Shown here piece by piece: positions 53,413-64,000 of a stretch of 64,000 bases of DNA. The position numbers were made by a program, and so were the translations under genes. Where the stretch lies: the NCBI GenBank assembly GCA_012295275.1, contig CM022665.1, positions 28,546,446-28,610,445 on the forward strand, in the 5' to 3' direction. The stretch comes from Chrysomallon squamiferum (lineage: Eukaryota > Mollusca > Gastropoda > Neomphalida > Peltospiridae). The notes below the pieces were generated by a model. It ran no database searches, was not told the origin of the DNA, and saw nothing but the letters and a program-made list of their open reading frames with translations. Position 1 is the stretch's first letter; the number at the start of each line of letters is the position of its first letter.

Positions 53413-54293
53413 TATTTGACTACAAGAACATCAAAATCAAAACAAATACATGTGATTTTAACCGGAACAGGAAGTATGAAATGTGTTTGTGGAAACATGC
53501 GCAGTGTTTATTTCCACGTTGGAAAACGAAAACAATTTTTGGGAAATTTGTTTTAAGTTAAAGAGTAGGTTTATTGCATTCTTTGTGCTTTTAGTTTATG
53601 AGCTTATTCAATCCATTTGATAAAGCGCTTACAAATAAAATAAACTTCTTCAATCTTCTTTTACTTTATAACTTCAAGACCTGTTAAATATTTGTTGACA
53701 TTTTTGACAGAAATACAATTTTACACAAATGAGTTAATGACAGAAGTCACTGTCAGAAGGCCTTTGACCCTTCTATGTAAAGTGAACTTAAATCAAAATT
53801 AAATGTAAACAGAACTAACGTAACTGTGACTCCATAGCATAATGTCATTCGATTTTATTAATAATTATATGAATCATTTGTCAAAATTATAAATGATAAT
53901 AATTATAATATAATACGTTTATGAATTCATCATATGTGGATTGAAATCTAATCACATTATTTATTATGTGAAATTTCTTTATATGATTACAATGTTTATG
54001 AATTGGAAGTCAACTATGCAGTACACAGAGAAGTAAAAAAAACCCAACAAAATGTGAAATGTGGAATAAATTTCAGTGACTTTTTTTAGTTTTCTTATTT
54101 ATTTATTTTTTTGTTTTCTTATTATTATTATTATTATTATTATTTTTTTTTTTTCATTTTTCAAATAATAATAATAATAACAACAAATAAATAAGTAAAT
54201 AAATAAAAGATTCAAATAAGATATAATGAGTAAGTTATTTTCAGTTAGGATTTTAAGGTTTACATTTGTTTACAGTTTTTGCAGATTCCCGTA
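53413..54293. promoter_or_regulatory. Head-to-head DPH6/GOLGA5 intergenic region, candidate bidirectional promoter
   Basis: Only 881 bp separate the two start codons, which point away from each other. Near the DPH6 start, ETS-like sites (CCGGAACAGGAAGT, about 53462-53475) and an NRF1-like half site (CATGCGCAG, about 53497-53505) cluster where housekeeping promoters often carry them. An acceptor-like TTTTTGCAG ending at 54284, 9 nt before the golgin ATG, suggests a GOLGA5 5' non-coding exon within this interval. An (ATT)n/(AAT)n stretch lies at 54120-54215. Confidence 0.5.
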
Positions 54294-57200
54294 ATGTCAT
54301 GGTTGTCAGCTGTTACAGGAAAAGCTGAAGATTTCCTTAACAAACTTGACAAATCTGCAGCTCAAACATTTCAAGTTGAAGATGAGGTTAAAGCAGTTCC
54401 TATTGAATCACCAGCCAAAGCCCACTTTTCTGTCGGTGGGTCACCATTCCCAGATTCCAGATTGGCTAGTGCTTCAAAAAGTGTTCCATCAAAACTGAAT
54501 GAACTGAAGGCATCACTTGATCCATCTTCATCTGTCGTTAGTTCTCCTGTAAAACCAGCTCCATCAAGATCTGCTACTACAGTAACAAAACCATCACCAG
54601 TCGGTTCCAGGAAACAGGAATTGAAGGTTAAGAAGAAAGACTCTGATGAAGCTCTCTTTGATTTTCTTAACAGCAAGGATCCAGTAGAAGCTGTGAAGAA
54701 AAAGATAACTCCAGTGGGAAGTGCCCATCACTCTAGACAATCAAGTACATCATCTAACATATCTCACAATGAGGTGAAGGCCACAGAAGTTCTTTCAGCA
54801 GGAAATGAACTTCCAAGTCTTCCCATTAAAGAGACAGGTTTGTATTTTGTGAATTATTTCTGTTAAAATGAATCTTGCAGTCAGATATGTATACTGATTT
54901 TAATTTATTTTATAGGGTTGTTTATTTTATATTTATATATTTAAATTTCTTTTTCCCCATTTATTTTGGTTTTTAATATTTAATAATTTTTTTTAATTTT
55001 TCACCTTATATATAGTTACTTGACACATCTTAGAAGAAATCTATTTTAAAACAATTTTTTTATCTCTCATTTTCTAAAGTATCTTAAAAGAATGAACTGT
55101 TTTATTTTCTCTAAATTATTTTTCTTAATGTTTTTGTATTTAGTTTGTTTTGCTGTTAATTTAATTATATTTGAAAGAATCCACAGATTCCCAGTCTGAG
55201 AGCCCCACTGGGTCCAATACTTCAGCTGACATAGAAGCAATAGCCGATGCCATGAAGGAAAGTCCCACAGGTAGTGACAACAGCATTCCTGATGACAAGA
55301 AAGACCACACCCAGTTATCATCACTGGAATTAGAAAACAGTCTGCTGAAGAAAGAGATTGCCACACTGAACCAGGAAATGGTCTCTGTCATACAGAGAGC
55401 TAAAGATGCACAAACTGGTAATAATAATGATAACCACACATTTTTTTAATATGTGCATGTGTTATTTATATATATGTATGTTTGTGTGAATGATCATTAA
55501 TATTAAATATGTAATTGGTAATAGACATTTTATATTAACTGGCATTTATATTTTCTGCTGAAATATTGATATTTTGTTTGCCCCTATCAGGAATCAGTCC
55601 TCCAAAGTTATATAAAAATAATGTGTTGAACTTAAATTACAGAAAAATACAGGTTTTATATACATCAGCAAAATTTCTTCTAAGTTTTATGGTTTTCTTT
55701 AAGATTTTTAATTAGTTCAAAATAAACAATGATTATAGTATGTAAAAACTAAAGGAGATATTAAAAAATGTTCCCAGTTATATCCTTTTATTAAAGTGCT
55801 GTCTACCTTTCTTCTTTTAAAATTTTTAATTAATTTGTTTTTTGCTTATAAAATAATCATAAATCTTGTTATTAATTTCAGAGTTGGTGAGAGTGAAACA
55901 GCAGTTGAATGACTACAACAGCTCGATGTCCAAACATGACCAGCTGCTTCGAGAGCTGCAGGCTCGTGAATCTGATCTCACTCAGGCTCTCACTGCAAAG
56001 GATTCACAGCTCGCTGTTTTAAGAGTCAGACTCGAGGAGGCAGACAGAGAATATAAAAACAAAGAGAAACAGATAAATGACTTGTTAGAACACCGTGACA
56101 GGTAATTATAAAATCTCTGTAATAATATCTATATAAAATACTGGTTTGCATGAGGGCGAAAAATGATTAAAAGAAGGCTAAAGATAAATACTAAATCCAG
56201 TCTGTAAATTACAAAGTTTTTTTTTTTTTTTTTTTAATTTAAATAAATTTTGCTCCATTTATTAGTTCATTTTCATAATTTTATTTTTATCACCAATTTA
56301 AATTTTAGCAACCGCTTTCAGAGTAACCAGTGGTCTAAACAAAGGTCAGATTTTGTTTTTAAATTGAATAACTGTCAGGATATGTGTGGTTTTTATTTGT
56401 GTGTATCACACTAAGTGAACGCTAAGTCAAAATTAAAGTCTTTCTAATGAAAAGGTGAAGTCTTTTTATTACTCTGCATACAAAATTAGAAATATATCCC
56501 TCTGAAACTGCCTTTTCATAAGACTTGAGGGAGAATACTGAAAAGTTAAAAATAAGGGAAAAAATGATACAACTTTTATAAAAGAAAAGAAGAAAATTAA
56601 ATCCGTACTTAGGAATTTAATTTTTCGCATTAAATAGGATGAAGGGTAAAAAGAATGAATATGAAAGTTGGAAATTGATTTTTAGAACTTAAATGAAATT
56701 CTTTTGTTTTTGTAGGTTATTACAAGACCATTCAGATACAAGTGGCATGCACAATAAAGCCTTAGAAACCATGAAAGAAAAACTAACTGAAGTTGAAACA
56801 AACTTGAAGAGGGAAAAGGAAGCATTTCAGATGGCACAGGTAAGTTAGCTTTTACACCTTTTTAAAAACTGAGTGAGTAAATACTAGATTTTGTATTCCT
56901 TACTTTTTATCATGTAAACATTTTAATAACAAGATCTTTATTTTGTTACTATTGTTTGGATAACAAATGTTAATTTTTATTATTTTAAATATTTAGAACT
57001 GAATATTAAAATAATTTAGTTTGATATTTACAGTGAATATATAATATCCGTTTTAAAAAAACATTCGTATGCAATCAAATTAACTGTATATCTAAACAAA
57101 ATAACAACAAAAAACCCCAAATGTATCAAATATTTTTATGAATGCATAATAAACATCCTCATTATAAATAAATTTATTTTTTATATAATATGAAATATAT

Positions 57201-60200
57201 CTTTTAAAATTTATTTCAGCAAGAATCTTCAGATCGCCACAGTCGTTTAGTGCATGAACAGCAAACACTAGCAGAATCATTAACAGCAGTGAATAAGAAA
57301 TATGCAGCTGAAAAATGTAATTATATTATGTATGCAGGAGTGTATGTATGTGTATTTGTCTGTAAATAAATGAGTATTTATTTGACAGTTTGTTGCATCA
57401 TCATCATTATTATTATTATTTAATTTCTGAATGGAAATGTTATTATCCTATATTGTTCAGGTAATATTTTCAAAATATTTTTATTAATTTATTTCACTCT
57501 TTAATTATTAATTTAAAGTCATAATAATAATAATATTAATAATGTTGTTGTTGTTATTTGTTTTTGTACAGTGAAAAGTCAAGAATTAATAAATCAGTTG
57601 AAAGTAGCTAAGGCGAGTGCTGAAACAGCTCGACAGGAACTGACAGAGTATAAAGACAAAGCATCCAGAATATTACAGGTATCATATAATTCCTTTGTTT
57701 TTTTCATCAAGTGAAATGTTTTGAACATAATCAGGAGAACCAAATCTAAAGCTAATTTGAAATTTAAAATTTTAATAAAATAAGGATTTTATTTCTTAAA
57801 CAATAACAAGTATTTTTATTAAAATTTGGTTAATTTTTGTAAATGGATATTTTTCTTTTTTGATACTAAAATTTCATAATTTAAAAAAAAAAATTAAAAT
57901 GACACCCTGTAGCATATCTTTATTTTTGTGCAGTGATTACATTTTTATTTTAAACAACTGATTAAATTTTCATGTTTAAATGTTGTTTTATTTTAGTCAA
58001 AAGAAAGGCTGATATCAAGTCTTCGTGACAGATCTGGATCAGGAGCATCAGGTGAAGCTGTTGGTGTTTCCAGTTTGGAATATGACTCAGTCAAACAAGA
58101 GAGAGACATGTTCCGAGATGAAATTCAGCAGTCAAAACTTGTTATTGACAATCTCAGGCTTGAAATGCAGGTTTGATTGCACCTTTTTTTTTTTAAAAAA
58201 AAATAATATCCAGATTAGATTTCTAAAGTTAGATTTTGAGAGCTTTTTCTTAAATAACATAAAGACAGTTTATTGAAAACTGTATTAGAATTTTTGAAAA
58301 TAGGATATCTTTGGAGTGTGGTATCAGCTTTAGATTAATAATTTCAATAATATTTTGTCTAATTAAACTTTATGATTTTTTTTTTTTTTTTTTTTTTAAT
58401 TATATTTAATTTTTTAAATTGTTAATTTTGTAGGAACTGGAGAATCAGTTGCAGGCTGAATCAGACACAGCTCGTGAACAGATTCGAAATCTGGAAGAAC
58501 AGGCAAAAGAAGAGAAGAACCGAAGAGAAGACCTGGAACAAGAGTTACAACAGCAGAAACAAGTAAAACCCTTGTACTAGTGGTGTTGGTCTTTTCTTCT
58601 TCTTCTTCTTCTTCTTCTTCTTCTTCTCCTACTCCTCCTCCTCCTCCTCTTCCTCCTCCTCCTCCTCCTCCTTCCTATTCCTCCTCCTCCTCTTCCTATT
58701 CCTGTTCCTCCTCCTCTTCTCCTCTTCTTCTTCTTCTTCTTACTGTTATTATTATTACATTTGTTGTTGATATTGTTCAATATGTTAAAATTATTATCTT
58801 TAAGTACTGTTTTTTTTAAACAAAACACACATAATAATTAATATATTATTTTTATTTTTATTTTATTTTTAAATATTCAGGAACTACAATATGCCATTGA
58901 AGAGATGCACAAACAGAAAACATCTTTCCAGAGTCGAATAAATGACAGAGAAGCTGAAATAGAAAAACTGAGAAGTCAGGTAGGATACTAGAGAATAAAT
59001 ATCCAAAAAATAAAACATAGATAGTTAAATACAGATACAGTAGTTTCACTTGAAAAGAGGTTGTAGCTAAATAACTGCATCCATCTCAGAACTGACTGAT
59101 TGTTGCAACTTTCCCATTGAGAGAATTCTTTCTTGCAAGTACCCCTTTGTTAATATAAGATGTGATTTCAATTCCATGTGAAAATGTATGAAAATCATCC
59201 CTTGCTGGTAATCAGCAAGTGTAACTTGTATACAAAATGATTTAATCTAATAATTCTTAATATATAGCAAGTTGTTGAGATGCTAACAATTTAAAAACAT
59301 TCAAAAAGAAAAAACCCTAGAACACACAGATAATTTACTATAAATTGTTTAAGGTTATAAGATAGGTTTTGTTTTAAATTACAAGGTTTAATGTGCTTTC
59401 AGACTTTTAAGATTGTTATGCTTATAATATTTTAAGATTACCACATTAATTATGTATTAAGATTGCAGAGTTTATTATGTTCTCATTAATTTTAAGAATA
59501 TCACATTTAGTGTTAAGATTACCACATTTATTATGTATAATTAAGACTACAAGGTTTATTATGTTTTATTAATTTTAAGATCACCACATTTATTATGTAT
59601 TAAGACTACAAGATTTATTATGTTTTTATTAATTTTATGATTACCATATTTATTATGTGTTAAGATTACCCTATTTATTATCTTATTATGTTTTAAGATG
59701 CTGATTTCTGTTTTATATTTAGCTGATGACTAAGAGTATAAGTAGTACAACAGAAAGTGAACTGGAGTCTAGAGTTCGTGCTCTCACTGACAGCCTTATT
59801 CAGAAACAAACCATGCTGGAGGCACTCAGCACTGAAAAAAATTCTCTTGTTCTACAGTTAGAGAGGCTGGAGGTATGTTTGTATCACTGAATTAAAACTA
59901 AGATTTTTTTTTTTTTTTTTTTTTTAAATTTTAATTTTTTTTTTGCAGTTAATCATAAATAAATAAATAAATAATTATGCAGGACAGAATGTGTTTATAA
60001 CAACTAACAGAGCTGTGGAACAACTGAATTTATTACTGAAAGATCATGTTATGTTGTTATATTTAGTTAACAAAAAATAGATGTATGTTGCTATTAAACT
60101 ATTAAACAGCTTTAAATGATACCACTCCAGACATTGAACATTTTTGAAATTAGTCTGTTGAGAAGTAATTTTGGCCTGTTTGTCTGTGAAATATTATTTT

Positions 60201-61928
60201 GAGATATGACTGTTATCTGCTAGTTTTTGCATTGATTTTATTTTTGTTTCTGCAGCAACAATACCGGGACATTCAGAATTGCGTTCGTTCAGCACCAACT
60301 ACAGTTAGCATGACTGATGATGATGATGGTAATGCTTTCAGCTATAATGGCCTTTTCAAAAATTATTTATAATACTGATTATTGTATATAGGAATGATTA
60401 CCAAGAACCTAGTTAATTAACTTTCCACACATTGGGATTCAGAAAATTGTAAAAGGAGAGTAAACCTTTTTATTTTATTTTTATTTACTCTTTTTTATTT
60501 CTTCTAATTGCTTTAAACAGATAATTCATCAAATACACAGTTTGACCCGAGCAGGATAAAGCAGATATTTGAAGAGAATAACCAGTTACTTTTTTTTATC
60601 CTGCAATCCTAAATAATACAAATACTAAATGAAATTACCTGTTTTATTTCTCAACTCACTGCTTTCAAGAGCACTAGATTCATGCCTATTGATTTTGTTT
60701 TTGCCTGTTAAAACAATTTATGAAAACAAAGTAGTTCTGAAATAACAATGTATTATTTGTAAAAAGTTACTTTCAGCAATATATGTATGTATGTAAATAT
60801 ATGTAAACAACAAGTAATTTATTGAAGTCAAAATAGTACATCCCTTAAAGCTATATTTTTGGTCATTGATTGGAAATATAAAAATAAATGTACACCACAT
60901 ACACAAATGCAAGCAAATGCACATACATACTCACATAAAAACAGATTCATGCATTCACATTTGATTTTTCAGTGAGACAGAGACTTCCAGGCTACATGAA
61001 AGAAGGCCCCACTGATACAGAGGTTACCAGAAGAATGAAGAGAGCAGTGACAGGCATAGATAGATTTAGGTAGTATTTAATCACTAATATTTTAAATGAT
61101 CAATTTTTTAGTTGCTATTTCACTGTAGCAATTTGGAAAAATCAGTGTAAATAATTCATATTGCCAAATTTATTTAAATTATGACTTGATCTGACTATAG
61201 TTTTAATGTTAATTTTTTTTATAAATTTTCAGTCTGTTGTAAGTTGACCAGTGGTATTTCTATAATATAAATCTAATAACTGTTATATTTTCAGCGTGAG
61301 ACTTGGAATATTTCTAAGACGATATCCAGTTGCCAGAGTGTTTGTTATTATTTACATGGTGAGTTTGGAATTCAGTTTTTAAATATTTCTGTTCAATTGT
61401 TTTTATTATTTCCATACATATTTGGAACAGGAAAGGATAATTAAAATGTCATGTGTGTGTGTGTGTGTGCACACATATTAAAATCAAAATATATATTCTG
61501 ATATACATTATTTGCTGGTATTAATACTGTAAGAACAGTTTTGTTAATCTTATTAAGAAGCTGCTGGTCAGTTCCTCATGAGAGCAGATTAGTATTTGTG
61601 ATAGAATTCCATTAATATCATCATTCTGTTTCTTGTTCACAGTAGCACACTTAATCTTGGAACTTTTGATAAATGTCACTTAATGCAATTATTAATATGA
61701 CAGAAAATAATCCTTTTTGTTGTTCTGATGGATGAGCAGTATTTAGTACAAACTATTTAGATGAAGTAACTCAATTTACTGAATGATTTCATTATGGTTA
61801 CAAATGCAGTGAATAAACTATTTCTTCATCCATAGGCCTTGCTACACATGTGGGTAATGGTGGTTTTGTTTACATACCAACCAGAGATACACAAAGCTGG
61901 CAAACTTCCAGGCAACTTAAATTCCTGA
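54294..61928 (+). CDS. GOLGA5: Golgin-84 (GOLGA5), Golgi coiled-coil tether with C-terminal anchor
   Basis: Constitutive exons: 54294-54837, 55178-55417 (or from 55187), 55882-56101, 56716-56839, 57220-57316, 57572-57678, 57997-58170, 58434-58562, 58881-58979, 59723-59872, 60256-60328, 60973-61069, 61295-61358, 61836-61928. Frame is kept throughout, giving about 736 aa (human 731). The N-terminus MSWLSAVTGKAEDFLNKLD and DEALFDFLNSKDP match the family. A Ser/Pro/Lys-rich linker leads to a long coiled coil (TAKDSQLAVLRVRLEEAD, ASRILQSKERLISSL, IQKQTMLEALSTEKNSLV). The end is the conserved FLRRYPVARVFVIIYMALLHMW membrane segment, given here in part as RLGIFLRRYPVARVF and VFVIIYMALLHMWVM, followed by a short lumenal tail. 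Known role: Rab-interacting tether for intra-Golgi retrograde vesicles and ribbon structure. An earlier in-frame TTG exists, but ATG 54294 aligns with the human start. Confidence 0.96.
56309..56344 (+). CDS. GOLGA5: Predicted 36-nt cassette microexon of golgin-84
   Basis: Between exons 55882-56101 and 56716-56839 sits a 36-nt segment with a pyrimidine-rich acceptor (AAATTTTAG) and a GTCAGA donor. Entering with two carried bases (AG) and leaving with AG, it keeps the frame exactly and adds 12 residues (SNRFQSNQWSKQ) with no stop. Its base composition is exon-like in an AT-rich intron. The insertion falls where the human coiled coil has a spacer, so an alternatively spliced exon is plausible. 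The donor is weak, consistent with regulated inclusion. Confidence 0.55.
58588..58740 (+). repeat. TTC/TCC polypyrimidine tract just inside a golgin-84 intron
   Basis: A run of about 150 nt is almost pure pyrimidine on the + strand (TCT then TCC triplets, then TCT again). It starts only about 25 nt after the donor at 58563. Open frames seen in it on both strands are triplet-repeat artefacts. Confidence 0.85.
59430..59700 (+). repeat. Degenerate minisatellite in a golgin-84 intron
   Basis: About four to five imperfect copies of a unit of roughly 60 bp, alternating ..TTAAGATTACCACATTTA.. and ..AAGACTACAAGGTTTATTATG.., end 20 nt before the acceptor of exon 59723-59872. The lone intron 58980-59722 is otherwise plain AT-rich DNA. 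Confidence 0.6.
59873..61835 (+). other. GOLGA5: Golgin-84 last introns
   Basis: Introns 59873-60255, 60329-60972 (hosting the predicted alternative terminal exon), 61070-61294 and 61359-61835 all have GT-AG borders. A poly-T run (about 59904-59925) and a short (TG)n at 61454-61468 are the only other features. Confidence 0.7.
60521..60612 (+). CDS. GOLGA5: Predicted alternative terminal exon of golgin-84 lacking the membrane anchor
   Basis: After exon 60256-60328, a good acceptor (GCTTTAAACAG) leads to DNSSNTQFDPSRIKQIFEEN, then eleven more residues and a TAA at 60610-60612. The exon is in phase and its first two-thirds has coding-like composition. No in-phase donor connecting to the next exon was found. 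Constitutive splicing skips it to 60973. If used, the product would end about 30 residues later and lose the conserved Golgi membrane segment. It could also be a non-productive (decay-triggering) exon. Confidence 0.4.
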
Positions 61929-62300
61929 TCATCTGTTTTTGGAGTCCAGGTGGAATCAATTCTGTTTTTGTGAATTTTTAAATTCAATAACAAGCTCTGT
62001 TGTAATTCTGCTGGTTTTCAGAGTTTGTTACATAAACTGGCAAACATTACTAAGTAGATTTTAAAACAAAATAGATAAGCCAGTTTAATGTTTTCTTGAA
62101 CTTAAAATGTTGTCCAAGTATGGTGGTTAATTCAGAGCTGTTTTCTTTGATATTAAAATCACGAAGTCACCTTATTCCAAAGGAATATATGACTTTACAT
62201 TAGTATACATACATTATGTGCTTATTTATTGTTCATAAAAGAAACATATATTTTGATGAAATTTATAGCAAATGTGGAATTGAGGTGCATTCTCATGTAT

Positions 62301-62363
<63 letters not shown>

Positions 62364-62870
62364 CATAGACACACATACACACACACTCACACAAGTATTA
62401 TCATTATATATAAGAAGGGTGGGGATCAAAATTAATTTGTTATTATAATATTAGACATATTTATGTGGGTTTATTTTTTAACCAAATGTTTGTTTTACAA
62501 TTACAGACAAAAAACTATGATTTTCTTTTTTAAACATTATTTGTACAAATATTTTTTTTTTTTTTGTTGTTCTTTTCCTAATTTGTATACCCTAATCTTA
62601 CCTACAGATCCTGCAAGTTATCCTTCACTATACATTAAAACATAGTAAACCTATATAATGTGATAGAGGGGATGTTAAAAAACAAAAAATTAAAAAATCA
62701 GAAGTGAAAAAAAAAAAGAGAAATTTGTTGTGTTTAGAATATACTCTGCATTTAAAATATTTATTTTTATTTCCAGTAAAATTCTGGTTTATGTTTTTAC
62801 TGTTAAATGATTTTATGTTCTGAATGTATTCATGTATAAAAAAATGATTATAAAATGGGTTTCAATAAAA
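61929..62870 (+). other. GOLGA5: Golgin-84 3' UTR with candidate poly(A) signal
   Basis: The first AATAAA after the stop codon that I found is at 62864-62869 (TTCAATAAAAAGG), giving a 3' UTR of about 0.95 kb. It contains a (TG)n(TA)n microsatellite at about 62306-62359. Open frames over that microsatellite on both strands are repeat artefacts. Confidence 0.45.
62306..62359. repeat. Compound (TG)n(TA)n microsatellite
   Basis: An uninterrupted TG run passes directly into a TA run, followed by CA-rich words on the right. Confidence 0.9.
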
Positions 62871-64000
62871 AGGTATAAAAACACTAAAAACTTGTTAGTG
62901 TTCAATCCAGAAAAAACAATTGAAGCAATTAAAAAAATTAAAAATAAATATTAAAAAGACAACAAATTTCACAGATGTTATTGCAGAAATCTTGATGTGT
63001 TATTGAGAACCTATACAAGTATCTTCCAGTGGAGTTTTTTTTAAATAGTACGCTACTGAGAATAAGCAGCTCTGTAGTGAGTTACTAGGTCTGTAATACA
63101 TTATAAATTTCTTCAGGTTGTCATGGCAAAAGACGAAATACAGTCTACATGCATCTTTATCACTTTGTTATTTTGTTGTCAGATTTAAATACTATCAGTC
63201 TTATCACTAAAAACAAATAATTAGAAAGTGAACAAAATTAACCACAACACACAATGTCTTTACTGTATTTAATTACTATAATTATTACACAGATAACTGA
63301 TACAGACTGCACATTCAGCATTACCTACTTTGCTTCTTACACATATTACAATATAACTGCAATACTAATCTCATTCCATGAAAATTTTACTTTCAACACA
63401 TTTTAGGTTTTTTCCACAAAATCGAAGTTGACTTCATCAAATCATAACCGAAAAAAAAACCTCTACAATATTAGTATTTTGTAATGGAAATAAAAGAAAA
63501 ATGCATTATAACTCGTACTTATATATCCTTAACCACAATGTGTAGTAGGCTCTTAAAAGGAGCATAATAAATAAAAAATCCAAACCATTTTTAAGCATAT
63601 TAATCTAAAAGTACATTGTTAAACATACATATGGTTACATACCTAATATTAGAAAAACATCTACATAAATTTAAATTTAAATTCACAACATTCAGATACT
63701 CTTACACTAATTTATGAAAAAGTGTTTATTAGTAATATTTTAAGAAAATGTTTGTGCAATACTGATAATATTAAAAGGTGACAATGTTAGTTAAAAAGTA
63801 TCATATAACTTCAAAATTAGTGAAACAAAATCATATTTAACTAAAGGCAGAAAGAATTATTTCTAATTAAACGGGCAGAAAAAAAGAAAAATATTTTGAG
63901 CAAAAACAAAGTGAATTCTTAAATACAAGATTAGTGTTACATAAAATAATTTTAAAAACTGAACTTATTAATGTAATGTCAGAAAACATAAGATTATATT
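62871..64000. other. AT-rich right flank, no gene seen
   Basis: No exon is recognised on either strand. One X-box-like word, GTTGTCATGGCAAA, lies at 63117-63130. Confidence 0.5.

Larger units (their letters stand above)
54838..58880 (+). other. GOLGA5: Golgin-84 introns 1-8 (coding numbering)
   Basis: AT-rich introns lie between the exons listed for golgin-84. Apart from the predicted microexon and the polypyrimidine tract at 58588-58740, they hold only poly-T runs (56219-56235, 58378-58397) and short ATT repeats. Confidence 0.65.

Noticed and set aside
54371-54676. Minus-strand 101-codon frame
   Set aside because: Antisense shadow of the first golgin-84 coding exon.
58577-58828. Open frames rich in Ser/Pro (+) and Arg (-)
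   Set aside because: Both are direct translations of the TTC/TCC triplet tract inside a golgin-84 intron.
62226-62435. Open frames on both strands with Val-Cys, Tyr-Ile and Thr-His dipeptide runs
   Set aside because: Translation of the (TG)n(TA)n microsatellite in the golgin-84 3' UTR.
1-64000. tRNA, rRNA, CRISPR or bacterial operon features
   Set aside because: None seen; the window is spliced eukaryotic nuclear DNA.

Overview
This is a 64 kb piece of an animal nuclear genome. It is strongly AT-rich, has GT-AG introns, and carries many homopolymer runs and microsatellites. Three protein-coding genes can be read exon by exon. The proteins are bilaterian in character. A dispersed repeat family containing AGAGATTACTTCCCTT, and related AAGGGAGATAA-type words, resembles repeats common in mollusc genomes, so a spiralian, probably a mollusc, is the best guess. 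That placement is inference and no species is claimed.

Layout. (1) Positions 1 to 17,862 contain no recognisable coding exon. They hold AT-rich DNA with scattered GC-richer islands that look like promoters or enhancers, including a CpG patch near 2.3-2.66 kb and a block near 12.94-13.31 kb. (2) A FOXN2/3 forkhead transcription factor gene runs on the + strand: 7 coding exons, 17,877-35,720, 479 aa, complete. (3) Positions 35,721-45,411 are the FOXN 3' flank, with candidate polyadenylation signals, a three-copy repeat of about 130 bp and a possible degenerate mobile-element remnant. (4) DPH6 (diphthine-ammonia ligase) runs on the - strand: 17 exons, 53,412 down to 45,412, 681 aa, complete, in the long form with two C-terminal Rid/YjgF-like domains. 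(5) An 880 bp head-to-head intergenic region follows, probably a shared promoter. (6) GOLGA5 (golgin-84) runs on the + strand: 14 constitutive coding exons, 54,294-61,928, about 736 aa, complete, ending in the conserved membrane anchor. Two further exons are predicted in it: a frame-neutral 36-nt microexon and an alternative terminal exon that would remove the anchor. (7) Positions 61,929-64,000 hold the golgin-84 3' flank with no further gene seen.

The three genes have unrelated cellular roles: transcriptional control, translation-factor modification and Golgi tethering. Their relationship is one of arrangement: FOXN and DPH6 are convergent, DPH6 and GOLGA5 divergent. The most striking non-coding signal is a set of about 20 RFX X-box-like palindromes (GTTRCCATGGYAAC type) spread through the FOXN upstream region and introns between 7.2 and 34.1 kb. 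They are almost absent from the next 28 kb. They suggest a large RFX-linked cis-regulatory landscape around FOXN2/3.
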